This document shows positions 35,351-42,998 of a DNA stretch of 54,032 nt, in pieces. Position numbers and translations under genes: made by a program. The DNA comes from an uncultured bacterium (GTDB lineage: Bacteria; Patescibacteriota; Saccharimonadia; Saccharimonadales; Saccharimonadaceae): assembly GCA_903900345.1 (NCBI GenBank), contig CAIUMO010000029.1:1-54032 (forward strand). Direction: 5' to 3'. The first letter of the stretch is position 1. Every line of letters starts with the position of its first letter. The notes beneath the pieces were generated by a model that saw nothing but the letters and a program-made list of their open reading frames with translations, had not been told where the DNA came from and ran no database searches.

Positions 35351-35698
35351 AATAGCCCCCTCTCACCTCACGGGTCCTGCCGCTCGGTCCGCCCCTGATT
35401 CTATTTCGGATTACCGAACGTAGAATCGGGTGCTGCCCCGCCTCACGTCACCCGTCTAAGTCTGCTACTTAAGGCCAGGGCCAAGGAGTCGTATTGTTTG
35501 AAATTAGTATTAGACTTTAAGCCTACATCACACTACTACTAAAGACACCCTGGAACCCAAGTCTGACAGGGCGCCGGGGCCCCTGATCAGACCTGGAGCG
35601 AAGCAGTACATTTGATAGGCTGTATGGTGGAGGCGGCAAAGAAGAGGAAGCTAAAGGGTGAAATGGGCGGCAGGACCCGTGGGGTGAGATGGGCTATT
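35351..35698 (+). ncRNA. GC-rich structured element closed by a 30-bp terminal stem (candidate RNA or mobile module)
   Basis: No plausible protein. The first 33 nt (35351-35383) are complementary to the last 32 nt (35667-35698) with few mismatches, so a transcript would close into a long multibranched structure. Internal stems include GTCTGA/TCAGAC with AGGG/CCCT (near 35557-35592) and GATTCTA/TAGAATC (35397-35427). A 13-bp terminator follows. The first 139 nt recur at 53795-53889 minus a 44-nt insert (35396-35439). The segment near 35583-35604 (ATCAG...GGAG...GAAGCAG) resembles domain IV of SRP RNA, but its loop is imperfect and it competes with the neighbouring stem. RNase P and tmRNA motifs are absent. 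Confidence 0.55.
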
Positions 35699-35707
35699 AC
35701 AGAAATA

Positions 35708-35740
35708 AAAATATCCCCGCTTTGGCAGCGGGGATATTTT
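35708..35740. terminator. Bidirectional terminator after the structured element
   Basis: AAAATATCCCCGC (35708-35720) and GCGGGGATATTTT (35728-35740), 13 bp, with one more T-A pair at the top. It separates the structured element on the plus strand from the convergent aquaporin-like gene. Confidence 0.9.
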
Positions 35741-35760
35741 GATCTAGATATTTCTATCTA

Positions 35761-36591
35761 TTATTTAACGTCGCAACATCCACAACTACAGTCGCAACAA
35801 CTATCGCTGGAATTAGACTTCAATAAATCTTGTACGAAGAATCCGATAACGCCACCGATAATTGGGGCAATAACGTAAATCGCAATTGGCCATAGATTAA
35901 ATGACAAACCATTTGCAGCAAGTGCAACGGCTGGATTTAAGAATGATAGGGCGGTATTTGCTTCAGTTAATGAAGTTGATGTTACCCAACCGGCAAACAA
36001 TAATGCGATTAAGACTGCAAATCCGTATGAGAATGCTGATTTTAGATCAGCTTTCTTGACGCGAACTGCTGCAGCTAAACCTAAGCCAAGGATAATTGCA
36101 CCGATGAGCTCTGCAAAGAAGAAGGCCCATTCCTTGCCGCTTGTTACGGTTGCGGCGTGGAACAATACTGAAGCTGTGCCTGCTTCTGTGCTGTGTAATA
36201 ACGTATTTAGTGTCAAATATGCAGCACCTGCTCCTAGTAATTGAGCTATGATGTAGCCTATAGCGTAAACGCTTTTGATCTTTTGTGTTACCCATGCGCC
36301 AATTGTTAACGCTGGGTTAACATAGGCACCTGAAGCGCCACCGAGAATCAGAACGATGCCGGCTAATGCAAACGCTACATATAGCGGTTGACCTTGAACT
36401 GCGAAAACAGCTGCAACAAGCAGGAATGTTCCGATAAACTCTGAGACTAAAGATTTAACTAGTGATGTTACATCTACCTTACTAATAGTTTTACCTTGTG
36501 GTTTAGTAACCGATTCGGTACTGATTGCTTTAACTGTATGTTTAACTTTTGACGATTTATTTTTCGACGAAATGGCGGCTTTAGTGGCCAT
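35761..36591 (-). CDS. MIP family channel (aquaporin-like) with cysteine-rich tail
   Basis: 276 aa. A Lys/Ser/Thr-rich N-terminal extension of about 42 residues precedes six membrane segments and two half-helices with NPA motifs (about residues 92-94 and 219-221). The residue after the second NPA is valine, where classical aquaporins have the selectivity-filter arginine, so the pore may be wider or pass another small neutral solute. The last 18 residues contain seven cysteines (SCCDCSCGCCDVK), suggesting a metal or metalloid site. AAAGGAGGAAAAAAC precedes the ATG, a strong Shine-Dalgarno. Arsenite, glycerol or water could be the substrate. Confidence 0.88.
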   Translation of the reverse strand: MATKAAISSKNKSSKVKHTVKAISTESVTKPQGKTISKVDVTSLVKSLVSEFIGTFLLVAAVFAVQGQPLYVAFALAGIVLILGGASGAYVNPALTIGAWVTQKIKSVYAIGYIIAQLLGAGAAYLTLNTLLHSTEAGTASVLFHAATVTSGKEWAFFFAELIGAIILGLGLAAAVRVKKADLKSAFSYGFAVLIALLFAGWVTSTSLTEANTALSFLNPAVALAANGLSFNLWPIAIYVIAPIIGGVIGFFVQDLLKSNSSDSCCDCSCGCCDVK

Positions 36592-36660
36592 GTTTTTTCC
36601 TCCTTTAAAGTGAAATATGAAAATAGTATATCACAATATTAATGAAACAAACATGAGTGC

Positions 36661-36666
36661 TATAAT
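36661..36666 (+). promoter_or_regulatory. -10 box for leaderless 36674 gene
   Basis: TATAAT (36661-36666) ends 7 nt before the ATG at 36674 and decides that start over the longer frame from 36617. Confidence 0.65.
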
Positions 36667-36673
36667 AAACCTA

Positions 36674-36913
36674 ATGGGATTATTTATTAAACAAGAAGAT
36701 GGCCGCAGCGAATTGCAAAAACAAATTGCGATGGAACTGCAAGCTAAAGCTAAAAAACGAACTGAGCTGGCTGATATGCCAGATTTAGTTGACGATTCAG
36801 AGTATATTAAAGGCACTAAAAAGACGACTAGTTTGGCCTGGTTGTGGGTTCTGGTGGTTGTTGGATTTGTTGTGATTGCTATTTGGCTGATATCAATTAG
36901 TCTGGCGCGTTAA
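36674..36913 (+). CDS. Small single-span membrane protein
   Basis: 79 aa, not recognised. A charged, helical N-terminal half (QKQIAMELQAKAKKRTEL) is followed by one transmembrane segment near the C-terminus (about residues 55-76). The frame is open from 36617, but the -10 box overlies the extension, so it is not coding. It lies divergent from the aquaporin gene and 30 nt before pheS. Confidence 0.65.
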   Translation: MGLFIKQEDGRSELQKQIAMELQAKAKKRTELADMPDLVDDSEYIKGTKKTTSLAWLWVLVVVGFVVIAIWLISISLAR

Positions 36914-36926
36914 GCGTCATTTGGCG

Positions 36927-36932
36927 TATAAT
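36927..36932 (+). promoter_or_regulatory. -10 box for pheS
   Basis: TATAAT (36927-36932) lies 11 nt before the ATG at 36944, predicting a leader of about 4-5 nt. No Shine-Dalgarno is seen. Confidence 0.5.
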
Positions 36933-36943
36933 AATAAGTAATT

Positions 36944-37954
36944 ATGCAAAATATTGATGATACACGCAAAGATCTTTTAGCGCGAATAGCGGTTAGCGAT
37001 GCGCCGCGTGAGTTATTAAAAGTTCCCGAACTGAAACAGCTTTATGATGTTATTAAAACTTTAGCGCCAGAAGAACGCGGTGCTTATGGCAAGCAGATTA
37101 ATGAACTAAAACTGTTATTAGAATCAGCTATAACTGAACGTGAATCTAGTCTTGAGGACTTGGCAGTTGAGTCGATTGACATTAGCGCGCCTTGGGATGT
37201 TAATGGCCGACCATTGAATTTATTGCCGACCGAACAGGGTACTCAACATCCGTTGACACTGGAACTCGAGAATGTCATCAATATTTTTACACGTATGGGT
37301 TTTGAGGCGATTGAGTCGCGTCAAATTGATGATGACGACCACATGTTTGCGACACTTAATTTTCCAGCTAATCATCCAGCCCGTGATGGCTATGATACAT
37401 TCCGGACGGAAGAGAATTTTATTCCACCAGCTCATACTTCAACGATGCAAAACCGAATCTTGAAGGCTGGTAAATCTAAATTAGAGGCTGGCGGCCAAAT
37501 TGCGTCGATTAGTTATGGTCGAGTTTTTCGTAATGAAGATATCGATGCCACGCACGAACATACTTTCTACCAATGCGAGGGCATATTTGTCAGTTCGACC
37601 GCTACACTTGGTCAGATGTTAGGTACATTGCGTAGTTTCTTCGAGACTTATTATGGACAATCTTTGAAGATCAAAACCCAACCAGCTTATTTTCCGTTTG
37701 TTGAACCTGGTCTGGAATTTGCGATTGAAAAACCAGCAGCGCTGGGCGGTAAGCCAGGTGAGTGGTTAGAGATGTTGGGTTGTGGCATGATTCATCCTAA
37801 TGTCCTTAGTATGGCCGGTATTGATCCACAAAAATATCGCGGTTTTGCTTGGGGTGGTGGTATTGAACGCCTAGTTATGTTGAAGTACGGCATCGAAGAT
37901 ATACGTCATTTTGAATCTGGTAAATTACAATTTTTGAGGAAATTTTATGAGTAA
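36944..37954 (+). CDS. pheS: Phenylalanyl-tRNA synthetase alpha subunit
   Basis: 336 aa. An N-terminal coiled-coil arm is followed by the class II catalytic core: motif 1 around THPLTLELENVINIFTRMGF, motif 2 GRVFRNEDIDATHEHTFYQCEG, the phenylalanine pocket PAYFPFVEPGLEF, WLEMLGCGMIHPNVL and motif 3 GFAWGGGIERLVMLKYGI. It forms an alpha2-beta2 enzyme with PheT. The stop overlaps the start of a small gene by 8 nt, which itself overlaps pheT by 4 nt, so all three are translationally coupled. Confidence 0.97.
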   Translation: MQNIDDTRKDLLARIAVSDAPRELLKVPELKQLYDVIKTLAPEERGAYGKQINELKLLLESAITERESSLEDLAVESIDISAPWDVNGRPLNLLPTEQGTQHPLTLELENVINIFTRMGFEAIESRQIDDDDHMFATLNFPANHPARDGYDTFRTEENFIPPAHTSTMQNRILKAGKSKLEAGGQIASISYGRVFRNEDIDATHEHTFYQCEGIFVSSTATLGQMLGTLRSFFETYYGQSLKIKTQPAYFPFVEPGLEFAIEKPAALGGKPGEWLEMLGCGMIHPNVLSMAGIDPQKYRGFAWGGGIERLVMLKYGIEDIRHFESGKLQFLRKFYE

Positions 37955-38228
37955 AGAAATTCACAAAAAGACAATATCGTCATTATTCAAAGAAACTTTA
38001 AGCGGCAATAAATCCTTTGATGTTCGCTTGGCCGATTGGCAATGTGAAGCTGGCGACATATTAATCTTGGATGAAATCGATGATATTACTAAAGTTCCAA
38101 CCGGACGATCACTGCGTAAAAAAGTTGGCTATATTTTAAACACTCAGGATAACAATTTCTTCGCCAAGAAAGAGATTGAAAAGTACGGTTTGCAAGTAAT
38201 ATCGTTACTCGAGGAAGATAAATTATGA
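37947..38228 (+). CDS. DUF3850/ASCH-like small protein inserted between pheS and pheT
   Basis: 93 aa. The pattern KKTISSLFKETLSGNKSFDVR followed by W-CEAGDILILDEID and TGRSLRKKVGYIL resembles the DUF3850 branch of the ASCH/PUA-like fold, in which a K-E/D-VR turn and GD-L-L-E strand are conserved. That fold binds RNA or modified nucleotides. The gene overlaps pheS by 8 nt and pheT by 4 nt (ATGA), so it is made in step with the synthetase subunits. A direct role with PheRS, or with tRNA-Phe, is an inference. Confidence 0.7.
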   Translation: MSKEIHKKTISSLFKETLSGNKSFDVRLADWQCEAGDILILDEIDDITKVPTGRSLRKKVGYILNTQDNNFFAKKEIEKYGLQVISLLEEDKL

Positions 38229-40711
38229 TTATTTCATTAAATTGGTTAAAGAAATTCACAGATATTGATATGCCAGTTGAAGAGTTGGCGACTTTAATTG
38301 GCGCTCGTCTGGTTGAGATTGAAAGTATTACTAATCTTGGCGAAAAATACAAAGATGTTTTGGTGGTAAAAGTTGTTAGCGCCGAAAAGTTAGAAGGTTC
38401 GGATCATTTAAATGTCACAAAGATTGACGACGGTGGTGTGACTGCAAACCTAGAGCGCGACAAAGACGGTCTGATTCAAGTTGTTTGTGGCGCACCTAAT
38501 ATTAAAGCTGGTCAATTAGTTGCCTGGTTGCCACCAGACTCGATTGTGCCTGAGACTTTTGCTAAAGCCGAGCCGTTTAAGCTTGGTATCCGAAATCTCA
38601 GAGGCACGATCAGCAACGGTATGATCGCTAGTAGCCGTGAATTGGCTTTGTCTGACGAACATGAAGGCATTTTGGAACTAGATGGCGACATCAAACCTGG
38701 CACTTCGTTCGCTAAGACCTACGAATTGGATGATTACCTGTTAGATATCGAGAACAAATCATTAACGCATCGACCAGACTGTTTTGGAATTGTTGGCTTT
38801 GCGCGTGAGGTTGCTGCCATATCGGGTAAGCAGTTTAAAACACCAGATTGGTTGGTGGACTTAACGGCTGATTTCAGCGGTGATCAAACTGCGTCTCAGC
38901 TAGACGTGTCAGTCGATGACTCAGAATTATGTTCAAGATATCTGGCGATTGTTATGTCAGACGCTAATGGTAGCAAAAAATCACCTTTGCATATTCAAAC
39001 TTATTTGTCACGAGTCGGGGTGCGGCCAATTAGTGCTGTCGTCGATGTTACTAATTACTTAATGATGCTGACGGGTCAGCCGCTACATGCTTTCGACTAT
39101 GACAAGTTAGTTAGTCTAAATGCCGGCAAGGCCGAAATTCATGTTCGGGCTGGTCGTGACAAAGAAAAGTTAGAATTATTAGACGGTCGAACTATTGAAT
39201 TGACGACTGACGACATCGTGATTGCTTCTGGCGAGACAGCGATTGGATTAGCCGGTGCGATGGGTGGTTTGAATACGGTGATTGATGATAATACCAAGAA
39301 AATTATTGTTGAAAGCGCGACCTTCAATCTCTATAAATTACGTTCTACTCAAATGCGTCACGGCATTTTTAGTGAAGCGATTACTAGGTTCACCAAAGGT
39401 CAACCAGCTGAATTGTCGGCGCCAGTTTTATCGGCAGCTGTTCATTTGATGAACAAATGGGCTGATGCGCAGACTTTATCAAAAGTTGCCGAAGCTTATC
39501 CTGGAAAAAATGATCGACCGACTATTAATATTTCACAAGCCTTAATTAATGATACTCTTGGCGATGATATTGACATGACTAAAATTACTAAGACACTTGG
39601 CAATGCTGAATTTGAGATTGAGACTAAAGATACAACGGCAACTATCAAAGTGCCATATTGGCGGGCTGATATTCATATCAATGAGGATATAGTCGAAGAA
39701 GTTGGACGATTGAACGGTTTTGACAATATTAATCCAACTTTGCCAGGGCGTAATTTTACGGCTATTATGCCAAGTGACTTTGACGGTTTTCGTAGCAAGG
39801 TTCGCAAGATTATGGCTCGGACTGGCGTTAATGAAGTCTTAACCTACAGTTTTGTTCATGGTGACGTTTTGAATAAGGTCGGCCAAAAAGTCGAAAACTC
39901 TTATCGAATCGTAAATTCAATTAGTCCAGACTTGCAATACTATCGTCAAACTTTAACGCCGAGTTTGCTTGGACTGATTAATCCAAATATTCGCCAAGGA
40001 TATGACAATTTTGCCCTATTTGAGATCAATAAAACTCATCGACGACAGGACGGTTTGACTGACGAGAATGTTCCAGTCGAGACTGACATGTTGGCGCTAG
40101 TTATCGCCGACAAAAATAAGCCAGCTGGAGCGCCATATTATCAGGCCAGACGAATCTTTGATTATTTATGTGCTTGTTTTGGTTTAGAACTAGATTACCA
40201 GACGATTGATGACAAACTTGATGAATCACTAATGGCGCCATTTGAATATCGTCGTAGCGCCAAAGTTGTTGATAAGTCGAACGGTTCATTGATTGGACTG
40301 GTCGGTGAATACAAAAGATCGGTTGCTCATAACTTTAAATTGCCAGACAATGCGGCTGGCTTTGAAATTGACATGAAGGCTTTGTTCGAGATCATTAAAA
40401 CAAAGTCTAATAATTATAAGCCGATTAGTCGCTATCCAAGCTCGGAACGTGATATTTGTTTTCAGGTCTCTAGTGATACAGCTTATGGACAAATCATTGA
40501 AGCTTTGAACGACGCGCTTAAAAACGCTCCAGTTGAAACCAGCATTTTACCAATTGATATTTATCAAGCCGAAGCTGGCAAAACCAAAAATATTACAATT
40601 CGTGTCAAATTAGTCAGCCATGACCATACTCTAACGAGCGAAGAGGTGACTAACACTATCGAATCGGTCATTAAAGTTGTAGCGACCGCAACTGACGCAA
40701 CTGTCATCTAA
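38225..40711 (+). CDS. pheT: Phenylalanyl-tRNA synthetase beta subunit
   Basis: 828 aa. The N-terminal EMAP-like tRNA-binding domain (VKVVSAEKLEGSDHLN and VVCGAPNIKAGQLV) is followed by the B3/B4 editing domain (RPISAVVDVTNYLMM and GQPLHAFDYDKL), the B5 domain, the catalytic-like core and the C-terminal anticodon-binding FDX-ACB fold (ISRYPSSERDICFQV). The enzyme charges tRNA-Phe and edits Tyr. The ATG overlaps the stop of the DUF3850-like gene. Length and domain order are normal. Confidence 0.97.
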   Translation: MIISLNWLKKFTDIDMPVEELATLIGARLVEIESITNLGEKYKDVLVVKVVSAEKLEGSDHLNVTKIDDGGVTANLERDKDGLIQVVCGAPNIKAGQLVAWLPPDSIVPETFAKAEPFKLGIRNLRGTISNGMIASSRELALSDEHEGILELDGDIKPGTSFAKTYELDDYLLDIENKSLTHRPDCFGIVGFAREVAAISGKQFKTPDWLVDLTADFSGDQTASQLDVSVDDSELCSRYLAIVMSDANGSKKSPLHIQTYLSRVGVRPISAVVDVTNYLMMLTGQPLHAFDYDKLVSLNAGKAEIHVRAGRDKEKLELLDGRTIELTTDDIVIASGETAIGLAGAMGGLNTVIDDNTKKIIVESATFNLYKLRSTQMRHGIFSEAITRFTKGQPAELSAPVLSAAVHLMNKWADAQTLSKVAEAYPGKNDRPTINISQALINDTLGDDIDMTKITKTLGNAEFEIETKDTTATIKVPYWRADIHINEDIVEEVGRLNGFDNINPTLPGRNFTAIMPSDFDGFRSKVRKIMARTGVNEVLTYSFVHGDVLNKVGQKVENSYRIVNSISPDLQYYRQTLTPSLLGLINPNIRQGYDNFALFEINKTHRRQDGLTDENVPVETDMLALVIADKNKPAGAPYYQARRIFDYLCACFGLELDYQTIDDKLDESLMAPFEYRRSAKVVDKSNGSLIGLVGEYKRSVAHNFKLPDNAAGFEIDMKALFEIIKTKSNNYKPISRYPSSERDICFQVSSDTAYGQIIEALNDALKNAPVETSILPIDIYQAEAGKTKNITIRVKLVSHDHTLTSEEVTNTIESVIKVVATATDATVI

Positions 40712-40740
40712 ATAATTTAGCCATAAACCATCTATCACAG

Positions 40741-40770
40741 TTGGAGTGTCTGACGATTATTTGCTATACT
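40741..40770 (+). promoter_or_regulatory. Promoter of the FKBP gene
   Basis: TTGGAG (40741-40746), an 18-bp spacer and TATACT (40765-40770), followed by a leader with GAGGGGG at 40791-40797. Confidence 0.7.
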
Positions 40771-40807
40771 GGACTGTAAAGTAATTGTCAGAGGGGGAGT
40801 GAATTTT

Positions 40808-41437
40808 ATGGCGACACCAACATCGCAGCGGATTGGTATTTGGATTATTGCAGTTGTATTAACTTTAGGTACATTAGGCTCTTTTTTAGTGATGGCGCTG
40901 AGCGTTCAGAATCAATCTAGTGATAAGGCGACGATTCAAAAGGAATATAGCCAATATCAAACAGCTATTGCAGCTCAAACAAAAGAATTATCGGACAAAT
41001 ATTACACAACTTTTAATCAATATGTATATTTGCCGGCAGCTTTTACCGCCGCTGATGTGACTAAACTAACAACAAATGATTTGAAGGTTGGTGATGGTGA
41101 AGTGCTAACATCTACGACGGCGTATAATGCCTACTACATAGGTTGGAATCCTAAAGGCGTTGTCTTTGACGGCTCAATTTCAAACGGAGCTTTGAAGGCG
41201 CCACTCGCTGGCGGTAACCTGATTGCTGGTTGGAACGAAGGTGTCGTTGGTATGAAAATTGGCGGAGTTCGTGAATTATCGATTCCATCTGACAAAGCTT
41301 ACGGTGCAACTGGTTCTGGTGACAATATACCTGCTAATACGCCGATTAAATTTGTTGTCATGGTTATTCAAAAGGTGGCTGATGTACCAATTCCGGCTGA
41401 ACTTTTAAAGTATTATCAATCACAATCAAATGGCTAA
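40808..41437 (+). CDS. Membrane-anchored FKBP-type peptidyl-prolyl isomerase
   Basis: 209 aa from the ATG at 40808, about 10 nt after GAGGGGG; a GTG at 40799 is too close to that site. A transmembrane anchor (about residues 8-32) is followed by a helical linker and an extracytoplasmic FKBP domain with VFDGSI, LIAGWNEGVVGMKIGGVRELSIP, AYGATGSGDNIPANTPIKFVV. It would speed proline isomerisation in exported proteins, plausibly the pilin-like surface proteins. The trxB gene follows 26 nt downstream. Confidence 0.92.
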   Translation: MATPTSQRIGIWIIAVVLTLGTLGSFLVMALSVQNQSSDKATIQKEYSQYQTAIAAQTKELSDKYYTTFNQYVYLPAAFTAADVTKLTTNDLKVGDGEVLTSTTAYNAYYIGWNPKGVVFDGSISNGALKAPLAGGNLIAGWNEGVVGMKIGGVRELSIPSDKAYGATGSGDNIPANTPIKFVVMVIQKVADVPIPAELLKYYQSQSNG

Positions 41438-41463
41438 AAAATAAAGAAAGAGGGTTAGACAGA

Positions 41464-42396
41464 ATGAGTGATAAAATTCAAGACGTAATTATGATCGGCG
41501 CTGGCCCAAGTGCTTTAACGGCGGCTATTTACACGGCGCGTGAAGACATCGACACTATTTTGTACGAAAAAGCGATGGTTGGTGGTATACCGGCTGTTGT
41601 TGATATGATTGACAATTATCCTGGTTTTCCTGACGGCATTGAAGGCATGGCGCTGGCCGAGCAAATGGAAAAGCAGGCTAAACGATTCGGCGCCAAGATT
41701 GAGTTTGGTGATGTCACAGCAATTCGCACGGAAGGTGATTTGATTGCATTGACAATTGATGGCGCTGAGGTTAAAGCTAAGGCGGTTTTAATTGCAACTG
41801 GCAACGCTAACAATAGGTTGGGTGTTCCTGGTGAGGATGAATATTATGGACGTGGCGTACATTTTTGCGCAACCTGCGATGGAGCGTTTTATCGTGGCAA
41901 GCGACTTGTCGTTGTTGGTGGCGGTAATTCCGCTGTTCAGGAAGCGATCTATCTAACTCGTTTTGCGACTCATATTGATCTAGTGGTTCGTAGTACGATC
42001 AAAGCCAGTGAAGTGCTACAAAACGATTTAAAAAAGTATATTGATGACAATAAAATAACAGTCCACTTGGGTTCGCCAACCGAAGAGATTGTCGCAACTG
42101 ACGGCCATGTCACAGCAGTTCGTGTTACCAAAGACGGCAAGTCGGTTGATATTGAAACTGATGGCGTCTTTGTCTTTGCTGGCCTGAAACCGAACACCGG
42201 CTTTTTAGCTGGTAGCGGAATTGAACTTGATGATCAGGGCTTTATTAAAACCGATCTAAGGTTGCAAACTAATATTCCTGGAATTTTTGCCAGTGGTGAT
42301 GTTCGTAGCGGCGCAACTATGCAAATTGCTAGCGCAGTTGGTGAGGGTGCGACGGCAGCTAATAGTATAGATGAATATTTGCACGATCTTAAATAA
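41464..42396 (+). CDS. trxB: Thioredoxin reductase
   Basis: 310 aa flavoprotein that uses NADPH to reduce thioredoxin. The FAD-binding GAGPSALTAAIYTARE lies near the N-terminus, the redox pair is CATC (Cys135 and Cys138), the NADPH motif is GGGNSAVQEAIYL, and the C-terminal FAD block is GIFASGDVRSG. AAAGAGGG lies upstream of the ATG. It is in a short operon after the FKBP gene. With the thioredoxin at 5785 it would supply electrons to NrdJ. Confidence 0.96.
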   Translation: MSDKIQDVIMIGAGPSALTAAIYTAREDIDTILYEKAMVGGIPAVVDMIDNYPGFPDGIEGMALAEQMEKQAKRFGAKIEFGDVTAIRTEGDLIALTIDGAEVKAKAVLIATGNANNRLGVPGEDEYYGRGVHFCATCDGAFYRGKRLVVVGGGNSAVQEAIYLTRFATHIDLVVRSTIKASEVLQNDLKKYIDDNKITVHLGSPTEEIVATDGHVTAVRVTKDGKSVDIETDGVFVFAGLKPNTGFLAGSGIELDDQGFIKTDLRLQTNIPGIFASGDVRSGATMQIASAVGEGATAANSIDEYLHDLK

Positions 42397-42416
42397 CAGA
42401 CAACATTTGTCCGTGC

Positions 42417-42422
42417 TATAAT
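42417..42422 (+). promoter_or_regulatory. -10 box of ppa
   Basis: TATAAT (42417-42422) with a leader of about 25 nt carrying AAGGAG at 42443-42448. No clear -35. Confidence 0.55.
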
Positions 42423-42454
42423 ATAGATAATTTTACGAAATTAAGGAGATAAAA

Positions 42455-42985
42455 ATGGCAGATTTTAATCAAATTCTTACACCTGGTGACGTTGAGGCCG
42501 GTGTAGTTAACGTAGTAGTTGAAATTCCAGCTGGTAGCAGCCACAAAATTGAGTGGAACCGCGAGAAAGCCGTAATGCAGTTGGACCGTGTTGATCCAAA
42601 AATCTTTGCCAAGCCAACTAACTATGGTTTTATTCCTCAAACCTTGGACGAAGATGGCGATGAACTAGACGCATTGATCATTACCGACGAACCATTGCCA
42701 ACCGGCATCTATTTGCAAGCAAAAGTGCTTGGTGTTATGAAATTTGAAGATGACGGTGAAGTTGACGATAAAATTATTGTTGTACCAGCTGATGATCGCA
42801 ATACCGGTAATGTTATTAATTCATTGTCAGATTTGCCAAAGCAAAAAATTGACCAAATTACTCATCATTTTACTCACTACAAAGACCTAAAAAAGACTAA
42901 TTCAACTATTGTCAAAGGCTGGGGTGATGAAGTTGAAGCTAAAGCTATCATTTACAAGTCAATTGATCGTTGGAACAGCAAATAA
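42455..42985 (+). CDS. ppa: Inorganic pyrophosphatase
   Basis: 176 aa, family I soluble pyrophosphatase. Signature residues are in YGFIPQTLDEDGDELDALII (D-GD-LD metal site) and GEVDDKIIVVPADD, with the Lys-rich C-terminal segment HYKDLKK and VKGWGD. It hydrolyses PPi released in tRNA charging and nucleic-acid synthesis. AAGGAG precedes the ATG. Its 3' end converges on the Rel gene with a 13-bp gap and no obvious terminator. Confidence 0.97.
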   Translation: MADFNQILTPGDVEAGVVNVVVEIPAGSSHKIEWNREKAVMQLDRVDPKIFAKPTNYGFIPQTLDEDGDELDALIITDEPLPTGIYLQAKVLGVMKFEDDGEVDDKIIVVPADDRNTGNVINSLSDLPKQKIDQITHHFTHYKDLKKTNSTIVKGWGDEVEAKAIIYKSIDRWNSK

Positions 42986-42998
42986 CTGAACGTTAAAC

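Noticed and set aside
35351-35698. RNase P RNA or tmRNA
   Set aside because: The RNase P core (GGAAAGUC near the 5' end with ACAGAA-CCCG near the 3' end) and the tmRNA tRNA-like ends with CCA are not present in either orientation.
35612-35878. Plus-strand open frame in the structured element and aquaporin end
   Set aside because: It crosses the terminal stem, the terminator and the 3' end of the opposite-strand channel gene, so it is not a plausible protein.
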